64,000 bases of DNA, taken from the NCBI RefSeq assembly GCF_001311985.1, contig NZ_BBCJ01000022.1, forward strand, positions 1 to 64,000, given 5' to 3'. The number at the start of each line of letters is the position of its first letter. Position 1 is the first letter of the stretch. The notes beneath the pieces are model-generated. The model was not told the DNA's origin and did not search any database. It saw nothing but the letters and a program-made list of their open reading frames with translations. The translations under genes were made by a program, and so were the position numbers. Shown piece after piece: positions 15,210 to 25,255 of this stretch. This stretch comes from Geotalea toluenoxydans JCM 15764 (GTDB lineage Bacteria > Desulfobacterota > Desulfuromonadia > Geobacterales > Geobacteraceae).

Positions 15210-16802
15210 TCAATTGCACAGATCTATCTTTATGTCCCAGTTCTTGATCTTCATGGTGCCGTGCTGGGCAAGGTTCAGCTGCATCTTGAAAGCTCGATCC
15301 CACAGCTGGGGCTCGTGTCCTACTTTCCGAGCGATACAGTCCCTGGTGGCGATCTCCAGGTAGGCGGCGAGGATCGGTTTGTAGTCGGGGTGGGCGCATT
15401 TTTCGATAATGCGGCGCGCTCGCTCTTTGGGAGCCAGTCCTCGCAGGTCGGCCAGACCCTGTTCGGTCACCACCACGTCCAGGTCGTGCTCAGTGTGGTC
15501 GATGTGGGAGCAGTGGGGCACGACGCAGGTGATACCGTTCGGGTCAACCTTGGAAGGACGGCTGGAAGGGGTGTGCATGATTTTCAGGTAGCCGTTGCGC
15601 AGGAAATCGCCCGAGCCTCCGATACCGTTGATCATCCGGGTGCCTCCCACCAGGTTGAGTTGGCGTGGGCATAGATGTCGATCTCCACCGGCGTGTTCAT
15701 GGCGATGACCCCCAGCCGCCGGATCGGTTCCGGGGCATTGGAGATGGAGAGGGGGCGGATGAGGATCTTGCCGGCATATTTGTCCATGTTGGCGAAAAAC
15801 CGTGGGAAGCCCTCGTCCTTGGAGAGGGAGAGGGAGCAGGAAGAGGCGCAGTCAAGCTTGCCCGAATCGATCAGGTCGAGCATGGTGTCCTGGAGTACTT
15901 CGGTGTAGACACTCAGGTCGCTGAACGGTCCTTTAGCCAGGCCGCCGATGACCGCGTTGGCGATGGAACCGACCCCGGACTGGAGGGGCAGAAGATTTTT
16001 CGGCAGGCGCCCCGCCTTCACTTCATGGGAGAAGAAATCGATAATATGGTTGGCGATTGCTTCGGAGGTTTCGTCCTGTTCGGAAAAGGCCCGGCCGTTG
16101 TCCCGGTGCCGGGATTCTACCACGGCAATGATCTTTGCCGGATCGCAGGGGACAGCGCCGGTACCGATCCGTGAATCGGCCTGGTGATGTTCAGCACTTG
16201 CCTATGGGGGGGATTGTCACAGATAATGGTGTCGTGCATCCCTTCGAAGGATGGTTGTCCCACATTGACCTCGACGATGACCCGGTCGCAGATCATGAGG
16301 ATCTCCGGGATTACCCCGCCCGACGAAGTTGGCACCAGCCCCCCGTCTTCGGTGATGGCCGAAACCTCGATGATGGCCAGGTCCAGCTTGCCGCTTTCAG
16401 TGTCCTTGGTGTAGAACCCGTAACCCAGGTCCTGGGCGAAGAGGGAGAGGTGCTTGTCTCCCATGCGGATGCGCCCTTCATTGATACCGGCGGCGATGTT
16501 TTTGCCGGTCTGGTAGGGCCAGCGCCGGTCGATCATGTCCAGTTCAGCCCACCGGTCTTCCGTTTCCGCGCCTACCGATGCGCCGGTGAAAATGTTGAAG
16601 CGCAGTTTTCCCTGCAGGTTGTTCCTTTCCACATGGTCCGCCAGGGCAATGGGCACTGCCTTGGGATATCCGGCCGGAGTGAAACCCGACCAGCCAGGTT
16701 CATGCCGTTTTTAAAGAAGGGAATAGTTTCTTCCGGTCCCATTACTTTCTTCAACAATGCTTTGCAGCGTACCCGCTCTTCCAGAGTGCCATATTCAGAC
16801 AT
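15210..16802 (-). CDS. ato: Succinyl-CoA:acetate CoA-transferase / acetyl-CoA hydrolase family (three frameshifts)
   Basis: Four consecutive frame pieces together give an acetyl-CoA hydrolase/transferase of about 530 residues. They contain [44 protein letters not shown] and [11 protein letters not shown]. Breaks near 16685, 16182 and 15650 each need one extra base. In Geobacter this enzyme activates acetate while turning succinyl-CoA into succinate, closing the TCA cycle. It lies between gltA and satP on one strand, which supports that role. The frame breaks look like sequence errors, because the residues on either side stay conserved. Confidence 0.88.
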
Positions 16803-16879
16803 GGTGATCTCTCCTGTTCTATTTTAATGTTTACATAAAAGTGCTGAAAAAAATCGTCTTGTGCCGGCAATCCTGGCGG

Positions 16880-18193
16880 TTACCGCCCACCCTTGACGGC
16901 CCATTCTTCGAGCATGGCCGTGGTGACCGATTTCGGTCGTTCGATGGCGTAGCCCAGCCCCCGGTCCCAGGTGATATTTGCCATGCATCCCAGTGCCCGG
17001 CCGACGCCGAACAGCACCGTGTAAAAGTCCCACTCCTTTACGCCGTAATGCCACTGAATGACCCCCGATTGGGCGTCCACGTTGGGCCAGGGGTTCTTGG
17101 TCTTGCCATGTTCGGTGAGCACCCCGGGCGCCACTTCGAAGATCATGGAAACGAGCTTGAAGAGAGGGTCGTTTGGCAGATGCTTTTGGCAGAATTCGCG
17201 CTGGGAGGTATAGCGGGGGTCGGTCTTGCGCAGAACTGCATGCCCGTAGCCGGGAATCACCTGGCCGGAATTGAGGGTGTCCCACAACGCCTTGGTAATG
17301 AGCTCTTTGGTTGGTTCCTGGTCCTTGCAGTACTTCTCCTGGAATTTGATGGTCCAGTCCAGCACCTCCTGGTTGGCGCGGCCGTGGAGTGGTCCGGCAA
17401 GGCCGTTCAGCCCGGCCGCATAGGCGTAATACGGGTCGGAGAGGGCCGAATGGACCAGGTGGGTGGTGTGGGCTGAGACATTGCCCGACTCGTGGTCGGA
17501 GTGGAGGATGAAGTACATGCGGGCCACATCCTGATATGCCTTGCCCTGGCCGATCATGTGGGCGAAGTTGGCCCCCATGTCCAGGTTGGGGTCAATGGCG
17601 ATCTGCCGGTCTTCCCGGTACTTCAGATTGTATATGAATGCCGCAATAACCGGGATCCGGGCGACAATGTCGCAGGCATCCTCGTAGACCGTTTCCCAGG
17701 CGGTCAGTTTGCTGAATTTACCCGCGTTGTAAAGGGATGCGAACTTGGAATCCCGCTGCATGGCGGTGATGCCGATGGAAAGCATCGCCATGGGATGGCT
17801 GTCCCTGGGCAGGGTGCGAATGGTGTCGAAAACGTATGATGGGACATTCTGGCGGCGTTTCCACTCGGTCAAAACCTCTTCCATATCCGCCTGCGTGGGG
17901 ATGTCCCCCGTCAACAGGAAGTACCAGAACGCCTCCACGGTCGGATAGTCGGAACCGGCCGCTTTGGGGAGGCAGGCGAACGTTTCCGGAATGGTCTTGC
18001 CGCGAAAACGGATCCCCTCCTGGGGGTCCAGGTAGGAAATGTCGGTTACCAGCGAGCGGATGTCACGGGCGCCGCCGATGCACTGTTCGATGGTGACCTC
18101 GTCGATCTTGACCTTGCCATATTCCTTGACCAGCTTTGTCGTGCGCGGGCGGAATGCCTCGATCTTCTGTCTGAGTGTTTCTTTTAAAGCCAT
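16880..18193 (-). CDS. gltA: Citrate synthase
   Basis: The intact 437-residue product is of the long, eukaryote-like citrate synthase type known from Geobacter. Catalytic regions are visible: GLAGPLHGRANQEVLDW, SGQVIPGYGHAVLRKTDPRY, and the C-terminal ITWDRGLGYAIERPKS. It condenses acetyl-CoA and oxaloacetate. AAAGGAG precedes the ATG at 18193. It is the first enzyme gene after the GntR regulator and is followed by ato and satP. Confidence 0.95.
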   Translation of the reverse strand: MALKETLRQKIEAFRPRTTKLVKEYGKVKIDEVTIEQCIGGARDIRSLVTDISYLDPQEGIRFRGKTIPETFACLPKAAGSDYPTVEAFWYFLLTGDIPTQADMEEVLTEWKRRQNVPSYVFDTIRTLPRDSHPMAMLSIGITAMQRDSKFASLYNAGKFSKLTAWETVYEDACDIVARIPVIAAFIYNLKYREDRQIAIDPNLDMGANFAHMIGQGKAYQDVARMYFILHSDHESGNVSAHTTHLVHSALSDPYYAYAAGLNGLAGPLHGRANQEVLDWTIKFQEKYCKDQEPTKELITKALWDTLNSGQVIPGYGHAVLRKTDPRYTSQREFCQKHLPNDPLFKLVSMIFEVAPGVLTEHGKTKNPWPNVDAQSGVIQWHYGVKEWDFYTVLFGVGRALGCMANITWDRGLGYAIERPKSVTTAMLEEWAVKGGR

Positions 18194-18299
18194 GGTGTCA
18201 CTCTCCTTTTAAGATGAATGCAATGGTGCGTGTGCAGCGGTGAAACAGCAATCGACTCCTCCTTTCCATGTATCTGTGGCGCTGGCAGGATCCAGCATA

Positions 18300-19004
18300 T
18301 CAGCCGTTCCTTCCCACCTGCTCTGTGGCATTGCGATGCCGTTCTTCGACGCTGAGGCGTGCGGTCCGTATGTGGCGGCGCATGAGCAGGTCTGCAAGTT
18401 CCCCATCCCGTTCCTCCAGGGCATCAACGATACGATGATGCTCTTTTAAGGCCAGATAAGGGCGAGGGCTGGCAGCGCTGAACTGGTACCGGTACATGCG
18501 GATCAGCTGATAGAGCCCCCCATCCAGGATGGCTAGCAGCTTCTTGTTGCGGCTTCCCTGCAATATCCGGTAATGGAAATCAAGCTCCCCCTCCTGCTGG
18601 TAATAGGAAAGCCCCTCATCCTCGGCAATGCTCTTTTCATGTTCGCGGAGCAGGTTCCTCAGCCCGGCGATCTCTTCGTCGGTCATGTTCTGGGCGGCCA
18701 GGGCGCAGCCTAGCCCCCCCAGTGCCTCACGGACCTGGTAGGTTTCAATCAGTTCCTCGTAGGAGAGGGATATGACACGCGCCCCATGGTTGGGTGAGCG
18801 AAGGATGAGATGCCGTTCCTCCAGGCGGCTCAACGCCTCCCGCAGAGTGCCGCGGCTGATGCCGTAGTTCCTGGCCAGTTCGGGTTCTGAAATCTTGCTG
18901 CCGGCAGGAATATCACCCTTGATGATGGCATCCTGCAGCAGTTCAAAGACCCGGTCGGTCAAGGGGGCAGCCCCTTGGGTCGTATCGTTGGGGAGAGAAG
19001 GCAA
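18300..19004 (-). CDS. GntR-family (FCD) regulator of the acetate operon
   Basis: It has an N-terminal winged helix (TDRVFELLQDAIIKGDIPAGSKISEPELARNYGISRGTLREAL) and a helical FCD effector domain (residues about 95-225; ETYQVREALGG, ELDFHYRIL, EHHRIVDAL) with metal-binding His/Asp. The frame is open further upstream, but TTG 19004 is the better start: AAAGG lies 9 bases before it, whereas an upstream start would overlap the promoter. It probably represses itself and gltA-ato-satP, sensing an organic acid. Confidence 0.8.
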   Translation of the reverse strand: MPSLPNDTTQGAAPLTDRVFELLQDAIIKGDIPAGSKISEPELARNYGISRGTLREALSRLEERHLILRSPNHGARVISLSYEELIETYQVREALGGLGCALAAQNMTDEEIAGLRNLLREHEKSIAEDEGLSYYQQEGELDFHYRILQGSRNKKLLAILDGGLYQLIRMYRYQFSAASPRPYLALKEHHRIVDALEERDGELADLLMRRHIRTARLSVEERHRNATEQVGRNG

Positions 19005-19087
19005 GTGTCGACACCTTTCGTAGCGAAGAAAGCTTTTAAAGAGATTATATCGTGAAAATTTTAATTTCAAGAAAAAAGTGTCGACAT
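19005..19087 (-). promoter_or_regulatory. Promoter and two GTGTCGACA operators of the GntR gene
   Basis: The perfect palindrome GTGTCGACAC lies at 19005-19014 and GTGTCGACAT at 19078-19087. Centres are 73 bp apart, about seven helical turns. Between them on the - strand are TATAAT (19044-19049) and a TTCTTG 18 bp upstream. The downstream operator overlaps the ribosome site, so binding at both could loop out and silence the promoter. No third copy was found in front of gltA, ato or satP. Confidence 0.7.
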
Positions 19088-19285
19088 TTTTATTTATAGT
19101 AAAAATTTAGGATGTAAATAAAAAAACGCACGAATCCAAGATCCTTCGAAATTCTTGCAGAAAATTAATCACACGGGACACAAGGCGGTTTCCACCAAAA
19201 GAATGGCGGTTAAATACAAGAATTTATAATAATCTTAATTTAATATCACCCGACGGTAGGCAGAAGGTTTATTTGGAGGTATGGC

Positions 19286-19827
19286 ATGGCGGTGAACAAA
19301 GCGGAATTGCAGAAGGAATTTGTTGACGACTTCATAAGAAAAATCGACAGGCGGTTCGTACACAAGGCAAAGGACGAAAACGTGGTAATCAGCGATATCT
19401 GTCGGCGGGAAGACCTGGGCCCCATATCTACCAGTGTTTTCTGACCTATGACGACCAGCTGCCCTTCTTTTTCGAACACTATCTGGACCATGTACCGGGA
19501 CTTCTCGTCATCGAGGCCGCACGGCAGATGGGTACGGCGACGGTGCATAAATTCTACGACGTGGATTTCGACACGATCTTCATTCTGGATGTGGTCAACT
19601 GCAGTTTTACCAATTTTCTCGAATGTCAGGAACCGGTGGTCATCCAGATGGCCATAATCGCACCAGACGGCCCGCACAGGGTGCGGAAAGCATTCGGCTC
19701 CGTCGTCACCATCTTCCAGCATAACGAAAGCAAAGGGACCATCGAGTTCAATTGCACCTGCATTCCGAAAAAACTCTTCGCGCGGATGAGACGGACGGCG
19801 GCGGCATGCACAGGAGGGGGACAATGA
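19286..19827 (+). CDS. AfsA-like hotdog-domain protein (one frameshift)
   Basis: Read across one missing C near 19423 (GGGCCCC run), this gives a protein of about 180 residues resembling the A-factor synthase (AfsA) hotdog domain. It has FVHKAKDENVVISDI, then DQLPFFFEHY, DHVPGLLVIEAARQMG (the active-site helix of hotdog enzymes, with Glu) and a second beta-layer, IFILDVVNCSFTNFLE. AfsA condenses a beta-ketoacyl thioester with dihydroxyacetone phosphate. GGAGG precedes ATG 19286, and the stop overlaps the cytochrome start (ATGA). A reductase and a phosphatase follow, as in butyrolactone synthesis. Confidence 0.72.
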
Positions 19828-21593
19828 GACTGAAAGCACTGATTGCTTGCTTCGGTATCCTCTGGTCGTGTTCCCTGTCCCATGCCTTCGACCATGGCAG
19901 CCTCTACGGCGATTTTGTTGCCGTCGATGCCAAGGATGGGAAAATCGATGGTTCGGCCGACCTGCTCACCACCGCCCTGTGCGGCAAGTGTCATAACGAT
20001 AAGATCAGCGAGGTGATGTCCACGGTCCACTATACCTTCCGTTCGGAAAACAAGATGATCGACTTCCCCGGCGGTGGGATGCACGGCCATTACGATAGGA
20101 GCAGCGGCCTGACCGGCGGCAATACGGTGGTCAATTACTATTTCGATAGCGAGCGGGGCTGTGGCCGGTGCCATGTGGGGAAATACCTTCCCGGTACCAT
20201 GGGAGAAATCGATCTGCTCACCGGGTTGCCCACGGCGAACATGGAAAAGGTCCGGAACGGGATCGACTGTCTGATTTGCCACGCGACCACCTACAGCGGG
20301 AGAGACAAGCTGGTGGAGGAGATCAATGCCGACGGTACGAAGGCTAAGTACTGGCACCAGGATCGGACCTGGAGTGCGGTATCGAGCATCGGCAGGACGA
20401 ACACTGCCGCCTGCTTGCGCTGCCACAGCGAGGCAGCATCCCCCAATGAACGGGGAACCCCCTTCGCCACATGGAACGACGTGCACATTGCCTCTGCTGC
20501 CTTTTCCGGCAACGCCTGCACCAGGTGTCACAATGTGGGCAAGCATAAAATGGTGCGGGGCAACAACATTGCCGAGATATTCGCTTCGGATTACCCGGTA
20601 GGGTCGGCAGAAAACGAGCTGAAATGCGAGAAATGCCATTCGGCAAAGCCCCATGATAAGGAAACCCTCAATGGGCATGTGAGCAGGGTGGCCTGCCAGA
20701 CGTGTCACATTCCCTGGACCTCCGGGGCCACCTATTCCCGCTGGGAGCTGGATGGGACCCAGACGGAATTTGCCCGGGGGGGAATCTTCTCCGCCGAGAA
20801 CAGTAAGCCCTATACGACAGCGGGGATGAGTGAACGGGAAGTTTGGGAGACCTACAAAATTCGGCCACGGTACCTGTGGTTCAACGGGAAAGCAAGTTAC
20901 CTCGCCCAGCCTATCGGCAGCAAAGGGGTGGACGGCAGCAGGATATGGCCGTTCAAGCCGCTTTCGTCTGGTCTTCCCGTTGATACGAGCGGTCTGCGCA
21001 TGGCGGATATTCTCGATGACGCTACCCTGCAATTGGGAATGGTAAAGACCGGTTCCATGGTGCCCGGTGATGCCCCCGGGGCTACGGCGGTCGCGGGAAT
21101 GGGAACCCTCGCCAATCGTACTGCCGATTCGAGCCTGAGCTGGAAACTTCAGCAGGAGATGATGAGTGCGCCGCTGCTCCTGAACCTGGATCTGGACCTG
21201 CTGCGTATGGGCTCCATGACACCGGCCATCGACTCGGCCATGACGAAGACCTACAATTCCCTCAATTTCCTCGGAAAATTATTCGGCGCGGCAACTGATG
21301 CCCCCGTTCTTTCCGTCTTCAACGGTAACTACCGGAGCGACCGCTTTGTCGTGACAACGCTGCCCACCGGCCAGAATATGCAGGCCTACAATGCCAATTA
21401 TCCCAGCGGCTCGTTCCTTACCCTGACACATGGTGTCAGGCCGTCGGGCGAAGCGCTCAAATGCTATGACTGTCATAGCACCAGGGGTATCATGGCAGGC
21501 AACCGTTTCAAGGTCTTCGATCGTCTGGATGGGAGCATGAGCCCCGTCTATCGTGAAGTCAACAACTTCGACATCTTGGGAATTCGGCCATAG
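19824..21593 (+). CDS. Octahaem c-type cytochrome
   Basis: The 589-residue protein starts with a signal peptide (MRLKALIACFGILWSCSLSHA) and has eight CxxCH haem motifs: CGKCH, CGRCH, CLICH, CLRCH, CTRCH, CEKCH, CQTCH and, after a gap of some 240 residues, CYDCH. This count and size recall periplasmic octahaem cytochromes such as the tetrathionate-reductase type, but the family is not certain. ATG 19824 is chosen because it follows AGGAGGGGACA and gives the signal peptide. Being inside the AfsA-like operon is unexpected; it may supply redox steps. Confidence 0.85.
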   Translation: MRLKALIACFGILWSCSLSHAFDHGSLYGDFVAVDAKDGKIDGSADLLTTALCGKCHNDKISEVMSTVHYTFRSENKMIDFPGGGMHGHYDRSSGLTGGNTVVNYYFDSERGCGRCHVGKYLPGTMGEIDLLTGLPTANMEKVRNGIDCLICHATTYSGRDKLVEEINADGTKAKYWHQDRTWSAVSSIGRTNTAACLRCHSEAASPNERGTPFATWNDVHIASAAFSGNACTRCHNVGKHKMVRGNNIAEIFASDYPVGSAENELKCEKCHSAKPHDKETLNGHVSRVACQTCHIPWTSGATYSRWELDGTQTEFARGGIFSAENSKPYTTAGMSEREVWETYKIRPRYLWFNGKASYLAQPIGSKGVDGSRIWPFKPLSSGLPVDTSGLRMADILDDATLQLGMVKTGSMVPGDAPGATAVAGMGTLANRTADSSLSWKLQQEMMSAPLLLNLDLDLLRMGSMTPAIDSAMTKTYNSLNFLGKLFGAATDAPVLSVFNGNYRSDRFVVTTLPTGQNMQAYNANYPSGSFLTLTHGVRPSGEALKCYDCHSTRGIMAGNRFKVFDRLDGSMSPVYREVNNFDILGIRP

Positions 21594-21601
21594 GGGGGCG
21601 C

Positions 21602-22576
21602 ATGAAGATCTTTGTGACCGGCGCGACCGGTTTAGTTGGTAAGCGTCTTGTGGATACATTGTCGGAACAGCAGCACGAGGTCGTCTGCCTGGTGCGGGAT
21701 CCTTCCCGGTCTCCACTGGACAGGAACAAGGTCACCGTGGCATGCGGCGATCTTCTGGATATGGGAAGCTACCGAAGGTGCCTCAGGGGCATCGACCTGG
21801 TGTACAATTGCGCGGCCCTCACCGGCTTTTGGGGCATAAAATGGCAGGAATATTACAGCAACAACGTTGAAGCCACCATGAACCTGCTGAAGGCCTGTTC
21901 CGAAGCTGACGTGCCGAATGTGGTCCACGCCAGCACCACCCTGCTCCACGGCGCGTGCGACGATGCCGTTCCGAGAAAGGAGACGGACCCTCCGGGCAGG
22001 TCCCTGCGGGGTACGAGAAATCCAAGCTGGCAGCGGAGTCGGCCGTGGCCGAGTTTGGGCGGCAGAGCGGCATGAATGCCAAGATTGTGCGCCTGACGTC
22101 GGTATACTGCGCCGGAGGGCGTCTGATCCCTTCCCTGGTGGAGGGGTTGCTGCAGAACAAATTGAAGCAGATCGGTTCGGGGAGCAACATGAAGCACATC
22201 ACCCATGTGGATGATTGTGTGGAGGGCATGATGCTGGCAGCGACAAAAGGGACTCCCGGTGCTATCTACAATATCGGCGCCAAGGAAGTTCCCACCATGG
22301 GGGAGATTATGGAGCAGGTATCTTCGGCCATCGGCAGGGGCGCCCCGTGCAATTCCCCCAGGGGTTGCCCGGCTCGCTGCAGCAGGAATGGAGGCCTTCG
22401 CCCTGGTCAGCGGCAAGCCTCCGCTACTCACCCGCTATACGGTCGATTATCTTGCCAAGAACCACATTTACGATACTTCCCGCGCCGCCAGAGAGCTGGG
22501 ATTCGTAGCGAAAATAGGCTATCGTGAAGGGATCGCCCAATCCGTGCGGCAATATTTGCAGCACCGGCAGGCATGA
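21602..22576 (+). CDS. NAD-dependent epimerase/dehydratase-type reductase (two frameshifts)
   Basis: The extended short-chain dehydrogenase fold starts with the Rossmann motif GATGLVG (residues 7-13), then DLLDMGSYRRCLRGIDLVYNCAA and ASTTLLHG. After a frame break near 21988 come YEKSK (the Y-x3-K catalytic pair) and HITHVDDCVEGMMLA. After a second near 22350 comes a normal C-terminus. About 325 residues in all. The stop overlaps the start of the next gene (ATGA). In the AfsA context it could be the reductase step; related proteins also reduce keto-lipids. Confidence 0.82.
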
Positions 22577-23334
22577 CCCCGGATCGTCTCTCCATCACGT
22601 TCATTGGCCACTCCACGGTCTTGCTGCAGAGCCGTGGGGTGGCCATTGCCACCGATCCCAATTATGATGCGGCGTTCGGTCCTTTCGTCCCGAGACGGGA
22701 GGCGCCGGGAATCAACATCGCCGATCTTCCCCGGTTGGCGATGGTATTGATCAGCCATGACCATTTCGATCACCTGTCCAGACCGACCTTGCGGGCGCTG
22801 CCCGGGGGATACCGGCTGGTGATCCCGAAAGGAACCCGGCACCTTTTCCAGGGGCTGAATAAAGGGGCTCAGCACGAGCTGGCGCACGGTCAGGCATACC
22901 AGGACTGGCAGGTAAAGGTGACGGCCCTGCCCGCAGTGCATGTTTCAAAGCGGCTGCTTTTGGGCAGGAGCAGGCCGGCAAACAATTACCTCATCGAACT
23001 GCACGGCAAGACGATTTTTTTCGCGGGGGATACGGGCTATGGCCCCCAGTTTCGTGAAATCGGCGCCGCTTGGGATATTGACGCGGCTCTGCTGCCGGTT
23101 GGACTGGCAACGCCGGATTTCCTCTTCGGCAAGACCCATTTGAACCCGGAAAAGGCGCTCCGGGCATTTATGGATCTGCGCGCCCGCATCATGATCCCCA
23201 TCCATTACGGAACCTTTCGCACGGTTCTGGAAAAGCCGGACTACCCGTTGTCCGAGCTGAGAAAGCAGATTACCCGGTATGACCTGGGAGATAAGGTGAA
23301 AATAATGCGACCAGGAGAAAGCATCCATTTATGA
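22573..23334 (+). CDS. Metallo-beta-lactamase-fold hydrolase (UlaG/NAPE-PLD-like)
   Basis: The intact 253-residue product has GHSTVLLQSRG, the zinc motif SHDHFDHLS (near residue 60), AVHVSKR, FFAGDTGYG and the final IPIHYGTFR histidine. This pattern is that of the UlaG/NAPE-hydrolysing phospholipase D branch, which acts on lactones or phosphodiesters. It overlaps its neighbours by 4 bases on both sides. In a signal-synthesis operon a lactone or phospholipid-type hydrolase would fit, but the substrate is unknown. Confidence 0.85.
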   Translation: MTPDRLSITFIGHSTVLLQSRGVAIATDPNYDAAFGPFVPRREAPGINIADLPRLAMVLISHDHFDHLSRPTLRALPGGYRLVIPKGTRHLFQGLNKGAQHELAHGQAYQDWQVKVTALPAVHVSKRLLLGRSRPANNYLIELHGKTIFFAGDTGYGPQFREIGAAWDIDAALLPVGLATPDFLFGKTHLNPEKALRAFMDLRARIMIPIHYGTFRTVLEKPDYPLSELRKQITRYDLGDKVKIMRPGESIHL

Positions 23335-24044
23335 CGAAAGGAAGCGGCAACCACATCGGAGCGTTCTTCGACGTGGACAAGACAATCATCGACTACAATA
23401 CCATGAGCGGCTATTACTGGTATTTCCACCGGAACCGGTACAACGGTGAGCCCCCCCTGAAAAGGGCAGTTGCCGGATTGGCCGATATGGTGCGTGCAAC
23501 CGGCACCTATCTTACCCTCCTCATGTGTGCCATGAAAAAAGACGACCGGATGACGGTGAACAGACGGTACTATGCTTCCCTGAGTGGGGTCGACGTCGGC
23601 CTTTACGGTAGCCTGATCGACGAATGGTATGGGACGTGCGGCATTCTGGAGAAGATATACAGCCAGATCCATGCGGTGATCGGTGTGCACCAGCGACAGG
23701 GACACCGGGTGGTCCTGGTGACCGGGTCCCATCTCCCCCTGATCGAACCCTTGGGAAAGACGCTGCAGGTCGACAGGATTCTGGCCACGGAGGTTGAGGT
23801 AATAGGCAATGTCTTTACGGGGAAAATCAGGAATGAAACGCCCATGGTCGGCGAGGGGAAGGCGCAGGCCATACGGCAGTTCGCGCGCCAAAACGGCATA
23901 GACCTTTCAGCGAGCTACGCCTATTCGGATCATATATCCGACCTGAAAATGCTGGAAACGGTGGGCAACCCCTGTGCGGTCATCGGTGACATGAAGCTTG
24001 ACGCGTATGCCCGGAAGAGGTCATGGCAGATCATTACCACCTGA
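23331..24044 (+). CDS. HAD-IB family phosphatase
   Basis: The intact 237-residue product belongs to the SerB/CicA-like HAD group. Motif I is FFDVDKTI (nucleophile Asp near residue 14), motif II VLVTGSHLPLIEPL, motif III at GEGKAQAI, and motif IV YSDHISDLKMLE. A helical cap lies between residues 25 and 110. Such enzymes remove phosphate from serine phosphate or lipid-type substrates. It closes the AfsA-like operon and would be the candidate for dephosphorylating a butenolide phosphate. The AraC gene converges 21 bp downstream. Confidence 0.85.
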   Translation: MTKGSGNHIGAFFDVDKTIIDYNTMSGYYWYFHRNRYNGEPPLKRAVAGLADMVRATGTYLTLLMCAMKKDDRMTVNRRYYASLSGVDVGLYGSLIDEWYGTCGILEKIYSQIHAVIGVHQRQGHRVVLVTGSHLPLIEPLGKTLQVDRILATEVEVIGNVFTGKIRNETPMVGEGKAQAIRQFARQNGIDLSASYAYSDHISDLKMLETVGNPCAVIGDMKLDAYARKRSWQIITT

Positions 24045-24065
24045 TGGGCTCCACCTGCCGCAGGG

Positions 24066-25046
24066 CTACGCTCCTACAGGCAAACCCATGTCCGTTCCCT
24101 TGCGATACTTGGAAGGGTTGGTGCCGCTGTATCGCTTGAATTCCTTCGAGAAATGGGAATAATCGGAAAAGCCGGTCAGGTAGCCGATTTCCGTCAGGGA
24201 AAGCCGACTGTTGAGGAGATAGTTCTCCGCCATCTTGATGCGGGCATCGTTGAGCAGCTTTCTGAAGGATCTGCCCTCGTCGCGTAATTTCCGCTGCAGG
24301 CTTCTCTCGGACATGTTCAGGGACTGGGCAACGTTTTTCAGCGTCCACTTGTGATTAAGTCTTGCTTGATAATTGCTTCGACACTGTCGCCGAGGCATTC
24401 CCTCTGGACGATCTTCGATTTCTGCAGGAGGAAGTCGTCAAGCCCGGAGATCCTTTCGGGAGGGGAAAAAGATTCCCACCGGAATTTCCATTGACTTGCC
24501 GGTGCCGAGATGGCTCCCTTGAGGGCCTTACCATCCAGGTAGCTGAAAATTTCCGGGTTTCCCACCCTATGCCAGGCATAGGAAAGATTCCGGCACCCTA
24601 TCAATCCCAACAGTGTTTTCAGTACGCCGCAAGCAAAAAAATCCTCCGCGGCAGAGATGGGCTGTGGCAGCGCAGTGACATGGCTGACCGTCACACTGTC
24701 TGTTTCCGTCGCATCCAGCCTGATTCTCTTTGCCGAGTGGATGTAGCTGTAATAATGCTCCAGTTTATTAACCAGGGTCTGGGGGGAATCGGAGTTCAGC
24801 AGAAAATAAAATAAAGGGAAATCGCAGGACGAGCCGCTGTTGTCGCCGATATTGAGAATCGGCTCCGCACCGCATTCGGAAAGCAGGTCGTCCAGGAGGG
24901 CGACCTTTTTTTCTGCAGGAATTATCTGGATATCTCCCCGATTGATCTGCTCGATAAGCGGCGCGCTTGCCCATGGTTTTGGGGGCCAGGTGTGACACTC
25001 CGTTTAGAATCAGTTTGACGATGCCGACATGAACAAATTGTTGCAT
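24066..25046 (-). CDS. AraC-family transcriptional regulator with OruR-like N-domain (two frameshifts)
   Basis: Three frame pieces make one regulator of about 325 residues. The N-terminal part (VKLILNGVSHLAPKTMGKRA, then APLIEQINRGDIQIIPAEKK) and the middle part (AISAPASQWKFRWESF) match the arabinose-binding-like ligand domain of OruR/ArgR-type AraC regulators. The C-terminal part is the double helix-turn-helix: WTLKNVAQSLNMSERSLQRKL and LTEIGYLTGFSDYSHFSKEFKRYSG. Breaks lie near 24960 and 24355. It converges on the AfsA-like operon and is a candidate receptor for its product. The gap 25047-25255 holds nothing recognisable. Confidence 0.82.
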
Positions 25047-25255
25047 TGAGTACCCGCTTCGGATTGCTGTTTCATGGTGATTCCCAGGGTGTTGTCGACG
25101 AGAAAAAGCCCATTAAGCCCGGCACATTACCGTTAAATACCTGCAATGTCAAGAACATAGGCAATTCAAGGCCCTGAGGGGGCAATGACTGACGTGGAAG
25201 CGGGAGACGGCGGAACAGGAGACCGGCATGCTTCTCATTGTTTCCGGGGGCAGGG

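Noticed and set aside
15210..16802. Acetate CoA-transferase as a decayed pseudogene
   Set aside because: Each break is cured by one base and motif conservation is unbroken, as in many other genes of this window; sequence error is more likely.
19626..21032. Antisense ORF of 468 codons opposite the octahaem cytochrome
   Set aside because: The sense strand has a signal peptide and eight CxxCH motifs; the antisense reading shows no family features.
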